From positions 1-64,000 of the forward strand of contig JABANP010000233.1 in assembly GCA_013115135.1 (NCBI GenBank): a stretch of DNA of 64,000 nt. Direction: 5' to 3'. Below, piece by piece: positions 22,736 through 32,112 of the stretch; position 1 is the stretch's first letter, and each line of letters starts with the position of its first letter. The position numbers and the translations under genes were made by a program. The notes below the pieces were generated by a model that saw only the letters and a list, made by a program, of their open reading frames with translations, was not told the origin of the DNA and made no database searches. Source of the stretch: Perkinsus olseni. Lineage: Eukaryota; Perkinsozoa; Perkinsida; Perkinsidae.

Positions 22736-23875
22736 ATGAGCCCATTCCTCTGCTCTACCATAGCCCTCGAGTCAGCAGTCGTCAAGTCCAGGTTCCGCCG
22801 TAACTTGGAGGGTGGCGGATTCCTCAATGATGTTGGTAGAGAGGTGTCGGCCTTCCTCGGCAAGAGTTCGAGAGAGCTCACCTTCAACTGCCCCAGCAAT
22901 ACCGTCATGCTGCCGTACATCAGCTTCATGTTCATTAGACGTGGCGTGCTGATGGTAGCCCAAAGCTCAAAAGAAGGGCTAACTTTAGTGCCACTCTTCA
23001 GCCCAACTGCCACTCCACACCTGCAAATTGCCAGTGCCGGGGGCTTCATGTGGGGTCATTGTTATGACCCTGTCGAGGACGAGCTGTACATGCTCAGGAG
23101 TGAAGGGAATTCTTTCCTTCTGCACGTGTACTCGCTAGCCGATGGCGCTGATCCGCCTTACCGTTCCCTGGTGGTTGAAGGTATGCTGAAGTTTGCAGGA
23201 GGCAGCTCGAATTGCAGAGGAGAGATGGCATTCGCAGCCGGTCGTGTGTATTTACCCTGTTCTGTTGAGGCCTTCCGAGGCGAACCTTTTTGGCTGGTGT
23301 GTCTTGATGCCCGGAACAGGTCCACGGGCACCATTCAAGCGCAGATGTGGCGATTATATGACTCGTCCTCTGAATGGCCCATTTCCCTCGTCTGCGAGAC
23401 GAATCGAGTGAGCGATTGTGTCATATCTATTGCTTACTGTAACACGGACGAAGAATGGGTTTTGCGTAAACTATTGATCACCTATCACGGGAGTGAAGTA
23501 TCTGCGACCAGCCTGTCCTCATGGCCAATTGGTGGACCACACGATTGCCGGGTTATGGAGTATCAGTTATTGACGAAGAATCTATTTTCGTTGTGCAGCT
23601 CAGGAGACTCGCATTATTATTACCACTATAGCTTGTGCGATGAACGAGGCCGTGAGCTCGGAGCGAGAAGAGGCCAGTTGGTTGAACTTGAGCCGGTGCA
23701 GGCTATCATCTCTGATGATGGCACAATCTACATCAAATCGGGATTCATTCAGACGATACACAACCCAGTTGATTGCGTTCATGCTTTCCACACTCAGTCA
23801 CGACATCTCATGCTCTCCGAGATTCGTAATTGGTTCTTCGATAATAAATCGATCCACCTCGAGCCGATGGTCTAG
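22736..23875 (+). CDS. Tandem family copy 5 (intact, 379 aa)
   Basis: The frame from MSPFLCSTIALESAVVKSRF to TAG at 23873 is unbroken. An earlier in-frame ATG exists at 22700, but that stretch is the conserved 5' flank of other copies, so I start at 22736. All family blocks are present: FLNDVGREVSAFLGKSSREL, IRRGVLMVAQS, GHCYDPVEDELYML, SLVVEGMLKFAGGSS, AGRVYLPCS, WLVCLDARNRSTGTIQAQM, WVLRKLLITYHGSEVSATSL, HYSLCDERGRELGARRGQL, IISDDGTIYIKSGF, IRNWFFDNKS. Several Cys (in FNCP, GHCYDP, LPC, VCLD, LCDERG) are kept in all intact members, though no secretion signal is present. Function unknown. Confidence 0.8.
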   Translation: MSPFLCSTIALESAVVKSRFRRNLEGGGFLNDVGREVSAFLGKSSRELTFNCPSNTVMLPYISFMFIRRGVLMVAQSSKEGLTLVPLFSPTATPHLQIASAGGFMWGHCYDPVEDELYMLRSEGNSFLLHVYSLADGADPPYRSLVVEGMLKFAGGSSNCRGEMAFAAGRVYLPCSVEAFRGEPFWLVCLDARNRSTGTIQAQMWRLYDSSSEWPISLVCETNRVSDCVISIAYCNTDEEWVLRKLLITYHGSEVSATSLSSWPIGGPHDCRVMEYQLLTKNLFSLCSSGDSHYYYHYSLCDERGRELGARRGQLVELEPVQAIISDDGTIYIKSGFIQTIHNPVDCVHAFHTQSRHLMLSEIRNWFFDNKSIHLEPMV

Positions 23876-24503
23876 CTGTGCTCGCGAGGGTTGAATGTCC
23901 ACTATATTTTGTGCTGTCGCTGTATACTTGACGTTTGCCGATGGTTTTGATCAATCGAGTGTTCCCACCACTTTGTTCCACTGCGCTATTGTCTGTAGCA
24001 TTTCTCGTCGAAGAATTCAGTTCATGGGAGGGGTTGATTCAGCATGAAAGCTAATCTATGAGAAGCAGCGTAGCGTTGTGTTTTGCTCCACTTGCGTTGG
24101 GTTATCGCGGTGAAGCGTCCTAGCTTCCGTAGAATGTATTTTCATGAATAGTTCATGCGGTTCACTCTTGACTTACTGTGACACGTCACGTGGTTGTATG
24201 TGCCGGGTTACTCGTAGAATGGAGCGTCTGGCTTCTGAGAGAATATTCAAGCTCGTGTCTCAGGCGCCTGTGCATGGGCCAGCTCAACATTTGGCTCGGA
24301 CTCAGTCATGCATCCCAAATCGTCTGAACTCTTTGATGTGAATCTGAAGATTTTTGTCTCACATTATTTGAAGCAAGACCACTTGCTCAATTAGAACGTT
24401 GGGTGTTGGGATCCTCACTGAGTGAGGCTCACTCTGATCCCAACCGCGATTTTTGAACGCTTTATGTTGGTCCGTTTGGTTCACAGTCTCTTCATCAACT
24501 TTC
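23876..24503. repeat. Spacer between copies 5 and 6, with small palindrome
   Basis: It carries the shared spacer block at about 24035-24125. At about 24402-24441, GTTGGGATC ... GATCCCAAC flank an inner GAGTGAG/CTCACTC pair, forming a nested hairpin not seen in the other spacers. Confidence 0.55.
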
Positions 24504-25583
24504 ATGAACCCATTCCTCTGCTCTACCGTAGTTCTTGAGTCCGCAGCTGTGAAGACCAGGTTCCGCCGTTACTCAAGTGATGGTGGATTCCTCAATGATG
24601 TTGGTAGAGAAGTGTCGGCCTTCCTCGGCAAGAGTTCGAGAGAGCTCACCTTCAACTGCCCCTGCACTACCGTCATGCTGCCTGACATCAGCTTCATGTT
24701 CATCAGACGTGGTGTGCTGATGGTAGCCCGGTGTTTGAAAGAGGAGCTTGCTCTTGTGCCGCTCTTCAGCCCAGCTGCAGCTCCACAACTATGTATCCCC
24801 CGCGGTGACGGTTCCCTGGGCAGCTTCTGTTACGTTCCAGTTGAGGACGCCCTTTATATCCTCTACTGGAAAGGCGATGCTTGCTCGCTTCACGTGCACT
24901 CGCTCGCAGACGGGTTTACCCGAATCTTCGCAGTCGAGGGGATGCTCAACTCAACTCGAGATATCTCTATTTGCAGGAGTGAGATGGCTCTCGTATCCGG
25001 TCGCTTGTATCTGGCTTGCTCTGTACCCTTCCCCGAGAGTGGGCCTTTCTGGCTGCTCTGCCTCGATGTTCGAAACAAAGGAAAGATAACCATCCGTGCG
25101 CAAGTAGTCTGGACCTTCACCGATTCCAGTTGCCATTGGCCCATGTCACCAATTGTCTGTGAAGAGGAGGACGAGAATAGTTGGGTCCTATGTGTTACAT
25201 ACTGTATCGGTGATGAAGAATGGGTCCTCCGTAAACTGTTGGTCGCCCATCGCGGGGGTAGAGTATCGGTGAAGAGCCTGTGCTCTTGGCCCATCGGTCC
25301 GCCGGATGCTACGGTGGTGGAGTATCAGGTGTTGAAGAAGAACCTGCTCTTGCTGTGTGGCTTATTCAGGAATCGTCGTGAGGGTCGGTACTTCTACTCT
25401 CTATGCAACCAGCGAGGTCGTGAGCTCGGGATGAGAAGACATCAACTAAGCGACCTAGAACCCGTGCAGAGCCTCATCGCAGATGACGGCACAGTGTACA
25501 TTCAATCAGGATTGAATCAGATGTCGGAAAACCCAGTGGATTGCATCAATGCTTTCCACACTCAAGCCCGACATCTCATGTGA
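24504..25583 (+). CDS. Tandem family copy 6 (C-terminally shortened, 359 aa)
   Basis: Opens with MNPFLCSTVVLESAAVKTRF and matches the family up to AFHTQARHLM, where a TGA replaces the His codon of copy 1. Family-like sequence continues after the stop (TETPSWFFDGDVEK), so about 20 residues including the conserved NWFFDNK motif are lost. The rest is intact and among the more diverged members: it has an insertion-like variant near GLFRNRREGRYFYSLCNQRG and HQLSDLEPVQSLIADDGTVY. The shortened protein could still fold if the tail is dispensable, or the gene may be in early decay. A reading-through TGA cannot be ruled out from this sequence, but nothing supports it. Confidence 0.7.
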   Translation: MNPFLCSTVVLESAAVKTRFRRYSSDGGFLNDVGREVSAFLGKSSRELTFNCPCTTVMLPDISFMFIRRGVLMVARCLKEELALVPLFSPAAAPQLCIPRGDGSLGSFCYVPVEDALYILYWKGDACSLHVHSLADGFTRIFAVEGMLNSTRDISICRSEMALVSGRLYLACSVPFPESGPFWLLCLDVRNKGKITIRAQVVWTFTDSSCHWPMSPIVCEEEDENSWVLCVTYCIGDEEWVLRKLLVAHRGGRVSVKSLCSWPIGPPDATVVEYQVLKKNLLLLCGLFRNRREGRYFYSLCNQRGRELGMRRHQLSDLEPVQSLIADDGTVYIQSGLNQMSENPVDCINAFHTQARHLM

Positions 25584-26085
25584 ACCGAGACTCCTTCCTG
25601 GTTCTTTGACGGTGACGTGGAGAAGACTCCACGTTGCTCATGTCGCATGAGTCATGCGGTATGAATAGGCGCCGGTCGGGCGAGTCGATCGAATCGCAAG
25701 TCTAATTTGTGCCACTGTTTTTTCATGTGTATTATTTCGCGTACTCCAATGTCTACTACCCCCGCATGTTAACGCCTACATTAGCATAAAAATTAGTTTC
25801 AAGAAAACAAGGAGGATGTTTGTTTCGTTCACTGAATTGGATACAGATCGGCTAGTCGAAGAGCCTGTGCTGATGGCGATGCTCTGGTTGAATCAGTAAT
25901 TACTCGTTGCAAATGGACTGGTATACAGTGTGATGGTGCTGTACGATCATCACCTACTATTCATTCGTCTGTGAATGTGATCTAGTTCGCATGGAGCTTG
26001 AGAATGTCTCCCTTTGAGGCGAAGAGTTTTTCCGCTTCGTCGAGTTTTTCTATCTCAGAGGCATCTTTAAAAATTCCTCGTGGCG

Positions 26086-26111
26086 GCGTACAAACCTCTA
26101 CGTTTGCACGC
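26086..26111. repeat. Hairpin, family member 3
   Basis: GCGTACAAAC, CTCTAC, GTTTGCACGC. It differs from the 20455 hairpin at only a few positions. Confidence 0.6.
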
Positions 26112-26129
26112 ATGTTCAAGGTGCCTGAC

Positions 26130-26290
26130 CTCTCGTGACGGGAGTCTCGTCGATGAGCTCGGCCACGCGACTCGGATAGTCTGAGCAATTGGTAGCGGCC
26201 AAGTGTGCCGTGCCTTCAAAGTTAAGGCAATACAACCACACGAACGGAATGGAGAGAATTGTTCGCTACACCTTTTAGAGGCCTATTTCG
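26130..26290 (-). pseudogene. Degenerate copy B of the small minus-strand ORF
   Basis: The minus-strand reading FVWLYCLNFEGTAHLAATNC followed by SDYPSRVAELIDETP parallels the 20.8-kb ORF (YLRLEFEAQAFETTTSRSGY, MSRAAKLIKE). No intact frame remains. Confidence 0.45.
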
Positions 26291-26696
26291 CGATCAGTAA
26301 GATCAATTTCGCAGGGCGAGCGATCACCCGCGCCAAGATATGCCATAGTAAGATCAATGTCGCCAGCGCGCGTGATAGTATAATAAATTTCGCCGGCACA
26401 CCCTGGCTGGTATTTCCCCCCGAATTTTGAGCCGTGTATTACAAAATTATTTGGCACATTTTTCAAGGGACCCTCCGGGATCTCGGCACCCATCAAGAGT
26501 TGTGGTCTGAAACTTTGGGGTTATACTCAGTAGGGTCCTAGAAGGTATCTCTATGAATTTCGTTTCGTAACTCGTCTAAGTTGAACCTGGCGGCGAGAAA
26601 AGCACGATATTCTAAATTAATTTGGAGGGCTGTATACGGGCCAAAGGTTTTCGAGGCGAACGCTGAAATAGCTGCGTTTTCATACCATAACAGATG

Positions 26697-26733
26697 GCAC
26701 GCATGCGCATACCACACTGCACGCATGTACAAG
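26697..26733. repeat. Hairpin, family member 4 (degenerate)
   Basis: GCACGCATGCGC ... GCACGCATGTACAAG resembles the flanks of the other hairpins but pairs poorly. Confidence 0.4.
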
Positions 26734-26789
26734 GCAGAACTCGGCAGTCAGTGCGCATCAATCCTCAATACTCGGCCCGAGAATCTCGG

Positions 26790-26870
26790 GCACTCATCAA
26801 TTAGCCTGGTCGCGCGGCTCGAGTTGTCTGGGCCGTTATTATCTGCTCGTCAATGACGAGTCGTCATACT
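26790..26870 (-). pseudogene. Degenerate copy C of the small minus-strand ORF
   Basis: The minus-strand reading DNSSRATRLIDECPRFSG resembles the SR-A-LI-E core of the 20.8-kb ORF. It is a short fragment. Confidence 0.35.
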
Positions 26871-26929
26871 TGAGGATTTAATTATCTGCGATCGTTCAGG
26901 TTATCTCTTCTACCATCGGTAACGCAGTG

Positions 26930-27861
26930 TGCTTTCCAGTATTTAGAGGAAGATATTGCGCTGGCCCCGCTCTTCAACCCGACTGCGACCCCGCACCTAA
27001 CGCTCGCCAGTGGGGAGGGGTGCTTGTGGGGTCATTGTTGATCCTGATGGGGACGAACTCGACGCTTTCGAGACCAAAGGAAGAGTTTTCGTGCTGTATG
27101 TGCACTCCCTCGCGGATGGCGTCTCCCAACGGACTCGAAGCGTCCTGGACCAGGACTCCTGGTTCATGGGATGGCAGACTTCGTGAGAGGCTGCTCGATT
27201 CGCAGGGCGAAATGGTATTTGTCGCGGGACGCGTGTATCTAGCATGCACCACTTCGTATTTTCACGGTGAACCGCCCTGCTTGATTTGCCTTGATGTTGG
27301 AGATAGGTCTTAGGGACTTGTTCGAGCGCAGGTGGTTTTTCGATTTGCGGAGGCGTCCACCATCGAGCCACTACTGCTAGTTCTTGAAAGACGGCAGAGG
27401 GATAAATGTGTTCTGTCTGTCGCTTCCTATAAACGTAGTCGCTAATGGGTCCTTTTGAAGCTGTCGGTTACCCACCGGGGAGGAGAAGCATCGGCAGTGT
27501 TCTCATGCTCGTGGCCTCTCGTACGACGTAATGCTACGCTGGTGAAATGCCTCTTATTGAGGAGGAACCTCTTGTTAGTGTGTATTTCAGCGGACATCGA
27601 TGGATGGATGTATTCTCATAGCTTATGTGATGAACGGGGCCGTGAGCTTGGAATGGCACGAGCCCAACGCACCCCACTGGAAGCCAGACAGACTCTCATC
27701 GCGGATGATGGTACATCAGGTCGATATTGTCTGAGGCTGTACTCAGCCCAGTGGACTGTGTGCACGCTTTCTATACTCGTGCTCGGTATCTCACGGACAG
27801 GAAAGTCTACAATTGGTTTTTTGATGCTGAAGATCGTTATGTTCATTCTGAGGAGATCTAG
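26930..27861 (+). pseudogene. Tandem family copy 7 (decayed)
   Basis: Similarity begins at YLEEDIALAPLFNPTATPHL, so the first 75 or so codons are missing although the 5' flank is present just upstream, indicating an internal deletion. Several frameshifts and stops follow. Recognisable pieces are VFVAGRVYLAC, LICLDVGDRS (then a stop), KLSVTHRGGEASAV, SLCDERGRELGMARAQR, TLIADDGT, VDCVHAFYTRARYL and YNWFFDAED. The end, TAG at 27859, corresponds to the family stop. This is the oldest-looking broken member and marks the right edge of the array. Confidence 0.8.
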
Positions 27862-28175
27862 CTGGGCTTGGAGGTCTATCAAACGCCTGGATGCGGATCA
27901 TTTATTTATCTCTTTCATTTATCTCGTCTGACTGATTTAATGACTGTTCTCTCACGCCAGCTACCTTCCCACGTCGGGCTCTACTTCGTTTTCGTTTTCT
28001 AACGGCGATTGTTGTGTTATAGTCTGTGATGAGAGAATGCCACATGCAGGAGTGAGGCCGCAATGCTACGGGGCACGAGAACAGGTTGAACACGGAGAGT
28101 ACTGAGCGAGTATTTCTGTGGCATAGCGGACTCCCTTTTTTTGCGTGCTGCTTTTTTTCAATTGCCGAGGGTATG
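27862..28175. other. Spacer after the array
   Basis: No gene recognised. T- and C-rich, with some A-rich stretches. Confidence 0.35.
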
Positions 28176-28203
28176 TTAGTCGTTCGAGCGTCAGTTGCCC
28201 TTT

Positions 28204-28674
28204 ATGAACCCCGAGCTCTTCTCTCATCCCCTCCGTACATGGAACCTACGTGTGCCTGTTCGGTATCGGCCAAGTGGTATGCATGCCTCTAAGATGCAGA
28301 AGGCGAAGATCTTGGATACATCCAGTCAACGTAGAGCACCGTCACTTGCTACGTTGCTATCATTTCTTCTAATGGGAGCCTCGGGTGGTCAGGTATTGCT
28401 GGTGTGATGACCAAAGCAATAATGAAGTACAAACCCTCAGTTTATGGATGGTTCGGAAAGAGGACCTTCGGGGAGAACATCATCATTATCGGTCTACCGA
28501 GTAATCCCTTGCCTCATGGCTCCCAGTCGTGAAGAGTCTGTAGGTGCGATCATATGGTTCGCTCTGCTTATACCCTGGGCTATGGATTGGAAGCCGCATC
28601 AGCTGCTCGGTTGGAGAGGTTGGGCTCATATGGGGCCTTACTTAGTTCCACAGTTCGTCAAGGGGGGCGAGTAG
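28204..28674 (+). CDS. Small putative membrane protein
   Basis: An ATG at 28204 opens MNPELFSHPLRTWNLRVPVR, continuing through KMQKAKILDTSSQRRAPS into a hydrophobic stretch (LATLLSFLLMGASG). The basic, Arg-rich N-terminus ahead of a hydrophobic helix could be a mitochondrial presequence (inference). Further plausible coding segments follow: VYGWFGKRTFGENIIII near 28445 and SVGAIIWFALLIPWAMDW near 28540, ending at TAG 28672-28674. These lie in different frames, so one or two short introns are needed and were not resolved with confidence. Its first exon is duplicated at 11599 with mostly synonymous differences, which argues that this frame is or was under protein-level selection. Confidence 0.45.
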
Positions 28675-28689
28675 GACGGTTGGTTGTGT

Positions 28690-29895
28690 CCCCGCTTCAT
28701 AAACTTGCCCGACGTTGTTAGCTGGAAGGAAGCCATCAAGGCGCTCTCTCCGGTTGATGGCGAGGACCCATTACTACTGGATGGTGAGAGGTAACAGTAG
28801 TGCGCGTCTCTCTTCCCCGCTGATGGCGCCTTGCAGAGCCTCAGCACTTGTCGACCTCGAGTACGTAACGCAGCGTCGAGCAGCAGTCCGGGACATAGTA
28901 CAACAATATGGCTTCGATGTAATGCGGGAGGAGTAAAGGCTATTCACGAATTGTCCTCCAGGCGCTATTGCCAGTCGTAGCTGACTTGGTGGCTCCTCCT
29001 GAAGAGGGACTGCGGATAAAGGCCATCGGCCATTTCGGTAGTACTGGGCTAGAAGGCAGCATGGTTTTCGGCGTGCGTCGGGAGAATTATTTTGTCGTAC
29101 GAAGCAAAAGTCAGTCGACATGAAAACGTTTCCGCAGAGACCCAGCTCCGAGTAGCCATGGATGTCCTGTTCGCTGTTGAGCCCGAGGACAGGGTGGTTA
29201 CACGACAGCTGCTGGAGAGACTCGTCACCACTAATAAAGAACAATGGGAGCGCTATCTCACATTCCAAGAGTAAGATCTCGGAGATCCTTTCTTAGACGC
29301 CGAGTTCTTGCTGGAACAGGTACAAGGCGTACATCCTTTTTAAGCTGCTCCAGAATAAGGAGAACGCAAGAGAGGTAGTGCAGTAGTTTCTGTCGGGGTC
29401 GGTAGGCTGCCTGTCAGGCTGCTACCATACCAGAGGTTAGACAGTTCATTGAGACGGGAGGGAAGTACGTACCCTACCAGAGCATCAACCCATTGAAAGC
29501 TAAGATGTATAGTAATAACGTAGGGCGAGTGATGCGAAGTCCAGCGAAGGTGGCAGGTTGTGAGACTCATGATACCCTCCTCAAGTGTGCAAGGCTTATC
29601 AATCAAGCAGTCAAGGACGAGGGGAAGTAGTAGGGACCGGTGGCGTGGGAAGAGTACGTCGAATATCCAGGCCGGAGTTTCTGGTGAAGGCCTCACGGAA
29701 GCAGATAAGAGAGTCACCACCCTTGGAACGGAAGCTGGACTATCGGACATTCGAGGTCATCACATCAGGTCATAGCGGGGTGGAAGAAGGTCGCCTTGTC
29801 GGGCGGGGGGAGGGAGGCCCGGTTGCATCTTCATCGGAGGAATCTCGCTCGCAGGCACCGCGTCGTACGCAGCTATTCGTACACTGTTCATGATT
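28690..29895 (+). CDS. Unrecognised multi-exon gene, plus strand
   Basis: Protein-like segments with good splice sites are 28698-28782 (RFINLPDVVSWKEAIKALSP, ending at GTGAGA), 28842-28935 (ALVDLEYVTQRRAAVRDIVQ, after a CTCAG acceptor), 29090-29270 (SAETQLRVAMDVLFAVEPED), 29430-29610 (VRQFIETGGKYVPYQSINPL) and about 29640-29790 (ISRPEFLVKASRKQIRESPP). The helical, charged composition suggests a soluble protein of some 250-300 residues. No family is recognised. Stops between the pieces mean that introns must separate them. Confidence 0.4.
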
Positions 29896-30480
29896 CGGAG
29901 TCTGAAGATACGTAATTTGGAGATGTTCTTTGGCACTGCTGTGAGGCCGCTCGTCTGCCTGATGTAGCCACCGCCTCTCTCAGTTGCGAGCCATCAGAGG
30001 CATCTGGATGGCCGAGCTCCTGCACAGGTTCGAGGAGCACATCATACAAATGTAACCTCGCACTTGCCGACCGTCCACAGAGGTTCTTCCTAGGTATTGG
30101 TATTACCACGATCCTAAAGCGATGCTCGCTACATCAGCAGTGATGTGCGCCTTCCACTCGGTGGCCTATGCTTGGATCTTCCGTAACAACCCCTTCTGTG
30201 TGGCACCATTTATATGGCTGCGATTGGTCAACGACTCCACGGACGATGGCTACCGATTTTTCTGACTACTGTGCATGCGCGCTGCTCAAGTTTCTGAACT
30301 CCTCGGCCTGGTGTCAACTTGACGGACGGGAATCTTCGTCAATGGGAATAGGTCATCAGGACGGTACACCCATCTCCTCACCAGGAAAGTCTTGATGATC
30401 TACGGGCGGAGACACCGCTGAAAGCAGCCTTCAAACAGGAAGCAAGCGTTAATACGGTTTCTCCGGCTCTAAGCGTTTGC
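29896..30480. other. Region with no clear gene
   Basis: Short ORFs on both strands. Near 29960-30090 a minus-strand stretch (LHLYDVLLEPVQELGHPDAS) could be an isolated exon, but nothing supports it. Confidence 0.25.
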
Positions 30481-30840
30481 TACTTTATGTGGTATATTGG
30501 CCTAGGTTCTTTCATGTCTGCTCGTCGGCTTGAACGGGTGATACTCGCCACAGAGTTCGGGTTCAGATCGATCAAGTTGATCGAGTTGCGTGCATCGAGC
30601 ACATGCCGTGTCGCTGAGTAAAGCAGTACTGCTCGGCGGCTGCAGCAGTCTCCATGGCCCTGCCTCAGTGACTTTATGAAGAGGTTCCTGCCGTCCTTCA
30701 AGTACCATAATGCCAGCCTGGAGTTCAAGTACACCTCAGTGGATGAGGCAAAGGGCTCCAAGAAGCCACAGCAAAAAGACCAACAGAAAGGAGAGGGTGC
30801 TAACCTTAGGGAAGGTCATCGAGATTTGAAGAGGAAATAG
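30480..30840 (+). CDS. Possible mitochondrial ribosomal protein mL43-like (L51/S25/CI-B8 fold)
   Basis: Two plus-strand segments, RRLERVILATEFGFRSIKLI (about 30520-30580) and FMKRFLPSFKYHNASLEFKY (about 30672-30735), are separated by an unresolved intron. The second is reminiscent of the central part of the L51/S25/CI-B8 family, where an 'F---LP-F---NP---' pattern follows a Gly/Ser-rich loop. The tail (KPQQKDQQKGEGANLREG) is polar and ends at TAG 30838-30840. The frame between the segments (around 30600-30670) was not settled. The assignment is tentative; an unrelated small protein is quite possible. Confidence 0.3.
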
Positions 30841-31173
30841 CAAGGCTCTTGTCAGGCTCCGCCCCACCCGAGGGACTCGACGTCCACAAGGACGTTGTTA
30901 TTATAGACTTCAGTGAGTCCGCCTCGCGACTCGTCATTATCGCTTACTCGTTCTTTTTGCGTAGATGATAACCACCGGCAAGTGCTGGGTCTTCACCTCT
31001 ACCCTCAAGCCAGCCTTCTAGCACAGAGGATACTTCGGCTCGATAGAGAGCGTGACATACTACAACGTGAATGATCGTCATGATGTTGTGATCGCTTTGG
31101 TTGTTTCTTGACACATCCTTGTTATTGAGTGCGAGCAAGTTCCACTACAATCAAGCCAGCCGTCATTAGCGTG
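30841..31173. other. Intergenic stretch
   Basis: No gene recognised. A short open segment near 30860-30920 ends at a GTGAGT site and could be a stray exon. Confidence 0.25.
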
Positions 31174-32112
31174 ATGTCGGGCGAATGGCGCCGAGAGTCA
31201 AGCAGGCAGAGAGATCGGTCGAGGGATCGCAGCCGAGAGTAGAACGCCTCTCGGGTATGCGCTGTTAGCGAATCCTCTATTGTCAGTCGAAGGCGAGAGC
31301 GCAGCGCGGACGGCCGCGATGAGAGGCGACGGAAAGATGCGCGGGACGGATTCACCAGTCGGAGTGGCTCGGGGGCAAAATCTGGTAGGATTCTCTGCTG
31401 TGCGACGTCGCCGAGGATGCTCTCAGGCATACGAGAGAGCACTGGTGAAAGGTTTGAACGGAAAGTGAAGTGGAGGTGAACGGTTGTCCGATCGGAGCCA
31501 CGCTTGACGTTGACAACTCATCCCTAGTGTGAACCTTTCGTATGACTTCAGATTGGAAGAGGAAATAAATCGAAGGGTGGAGGATGGGCTGAAGGATGAG
31601 GAGTTCCAGAAGGAAATGAGACAGGCAGTTGACGAGGCTCGATCCAGCGCAAGAAAAAAGATGGTGGGGGAACGAGCGTTGTAACGTGATGGTATGGCAA
31701 CGCCGTCTCAGCTGGAGGAAGTTGAGGCCGAGAAGGTATCGATCCAAAAGGAGTTTGATAAGAAGCTGGAAGCTGCTAAGGAGCCTGCTTCTCAGAATGA
31801 ATCAACTGTTGAGGGAGCATCTAGCGTGTAGGCAGTACATCCGGAGCCTTTCTCCCCTACGAAAAAGAACGTCTTCTTTTTTTTCTTTCAGGAGTGTCAC
31901 TAAAGTGCAGGAGTCCGAGGCGGAAGCACTACGAGTGAGATATTCTTTTCTCGTGTCGCTGGACTAAAATTTGACTCCTCGTCAACTTTGTTCAGAAAGA
32001 GAAGAAACTTGAGCGTCTCCGCAGGATAGCAGAGGAGAGAGAAGTACTCTATCGAGGATGGCTCGTTCAGACTCTCCGTTCTCAGGCGAATGCAGAGTGG
32101 CCTGTCGCCTAA
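31174..32112 (+). CDS. RS-rich / coiled-coil protein, ARGLU1-like
   Basis: The ATG at 31174 opens an Arg/Ser-rich exon (EWRRESSRQRDRSRDRSR). After an intron it continues RRRERSADGRDERRRKDARD, then further exons give GIRESTGERFERK, LEEEINRRVEDGLKDEEFQK ... AVDEARSSARKKMVGERA, LEEVEAEKVSIQKEFDKKLE, VTKVQESEAEALR and KEKKLERLRRIAEEREVLYR, ending at TAA 32110. Donors and acceptors are GT-AG throughout and frames join cleanly over most of the gene. An RS N-terminus followed by a Glu/Arg-rich coiled coil is the architecture of ARGLU1, a nuclear protein linked to splicing and transcription. Low-complexity sequence makes the family call uncertain. Confidence 0.5.

Larger units (their letters stand above)
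25584..26929. other. Decayed spacer between copies 6 and 7
   Basis: It contains two hairpins (26086-26111 and 26697-26733) and two degenerate minus-strand copies of the 20.8-kb small ORF. At 26885-26925 a segment like AATTATCTGCGATCGTTCAG matches the 5' flank of copy 4, marking the beginning of broken copy 7. Confidence 0.5.
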
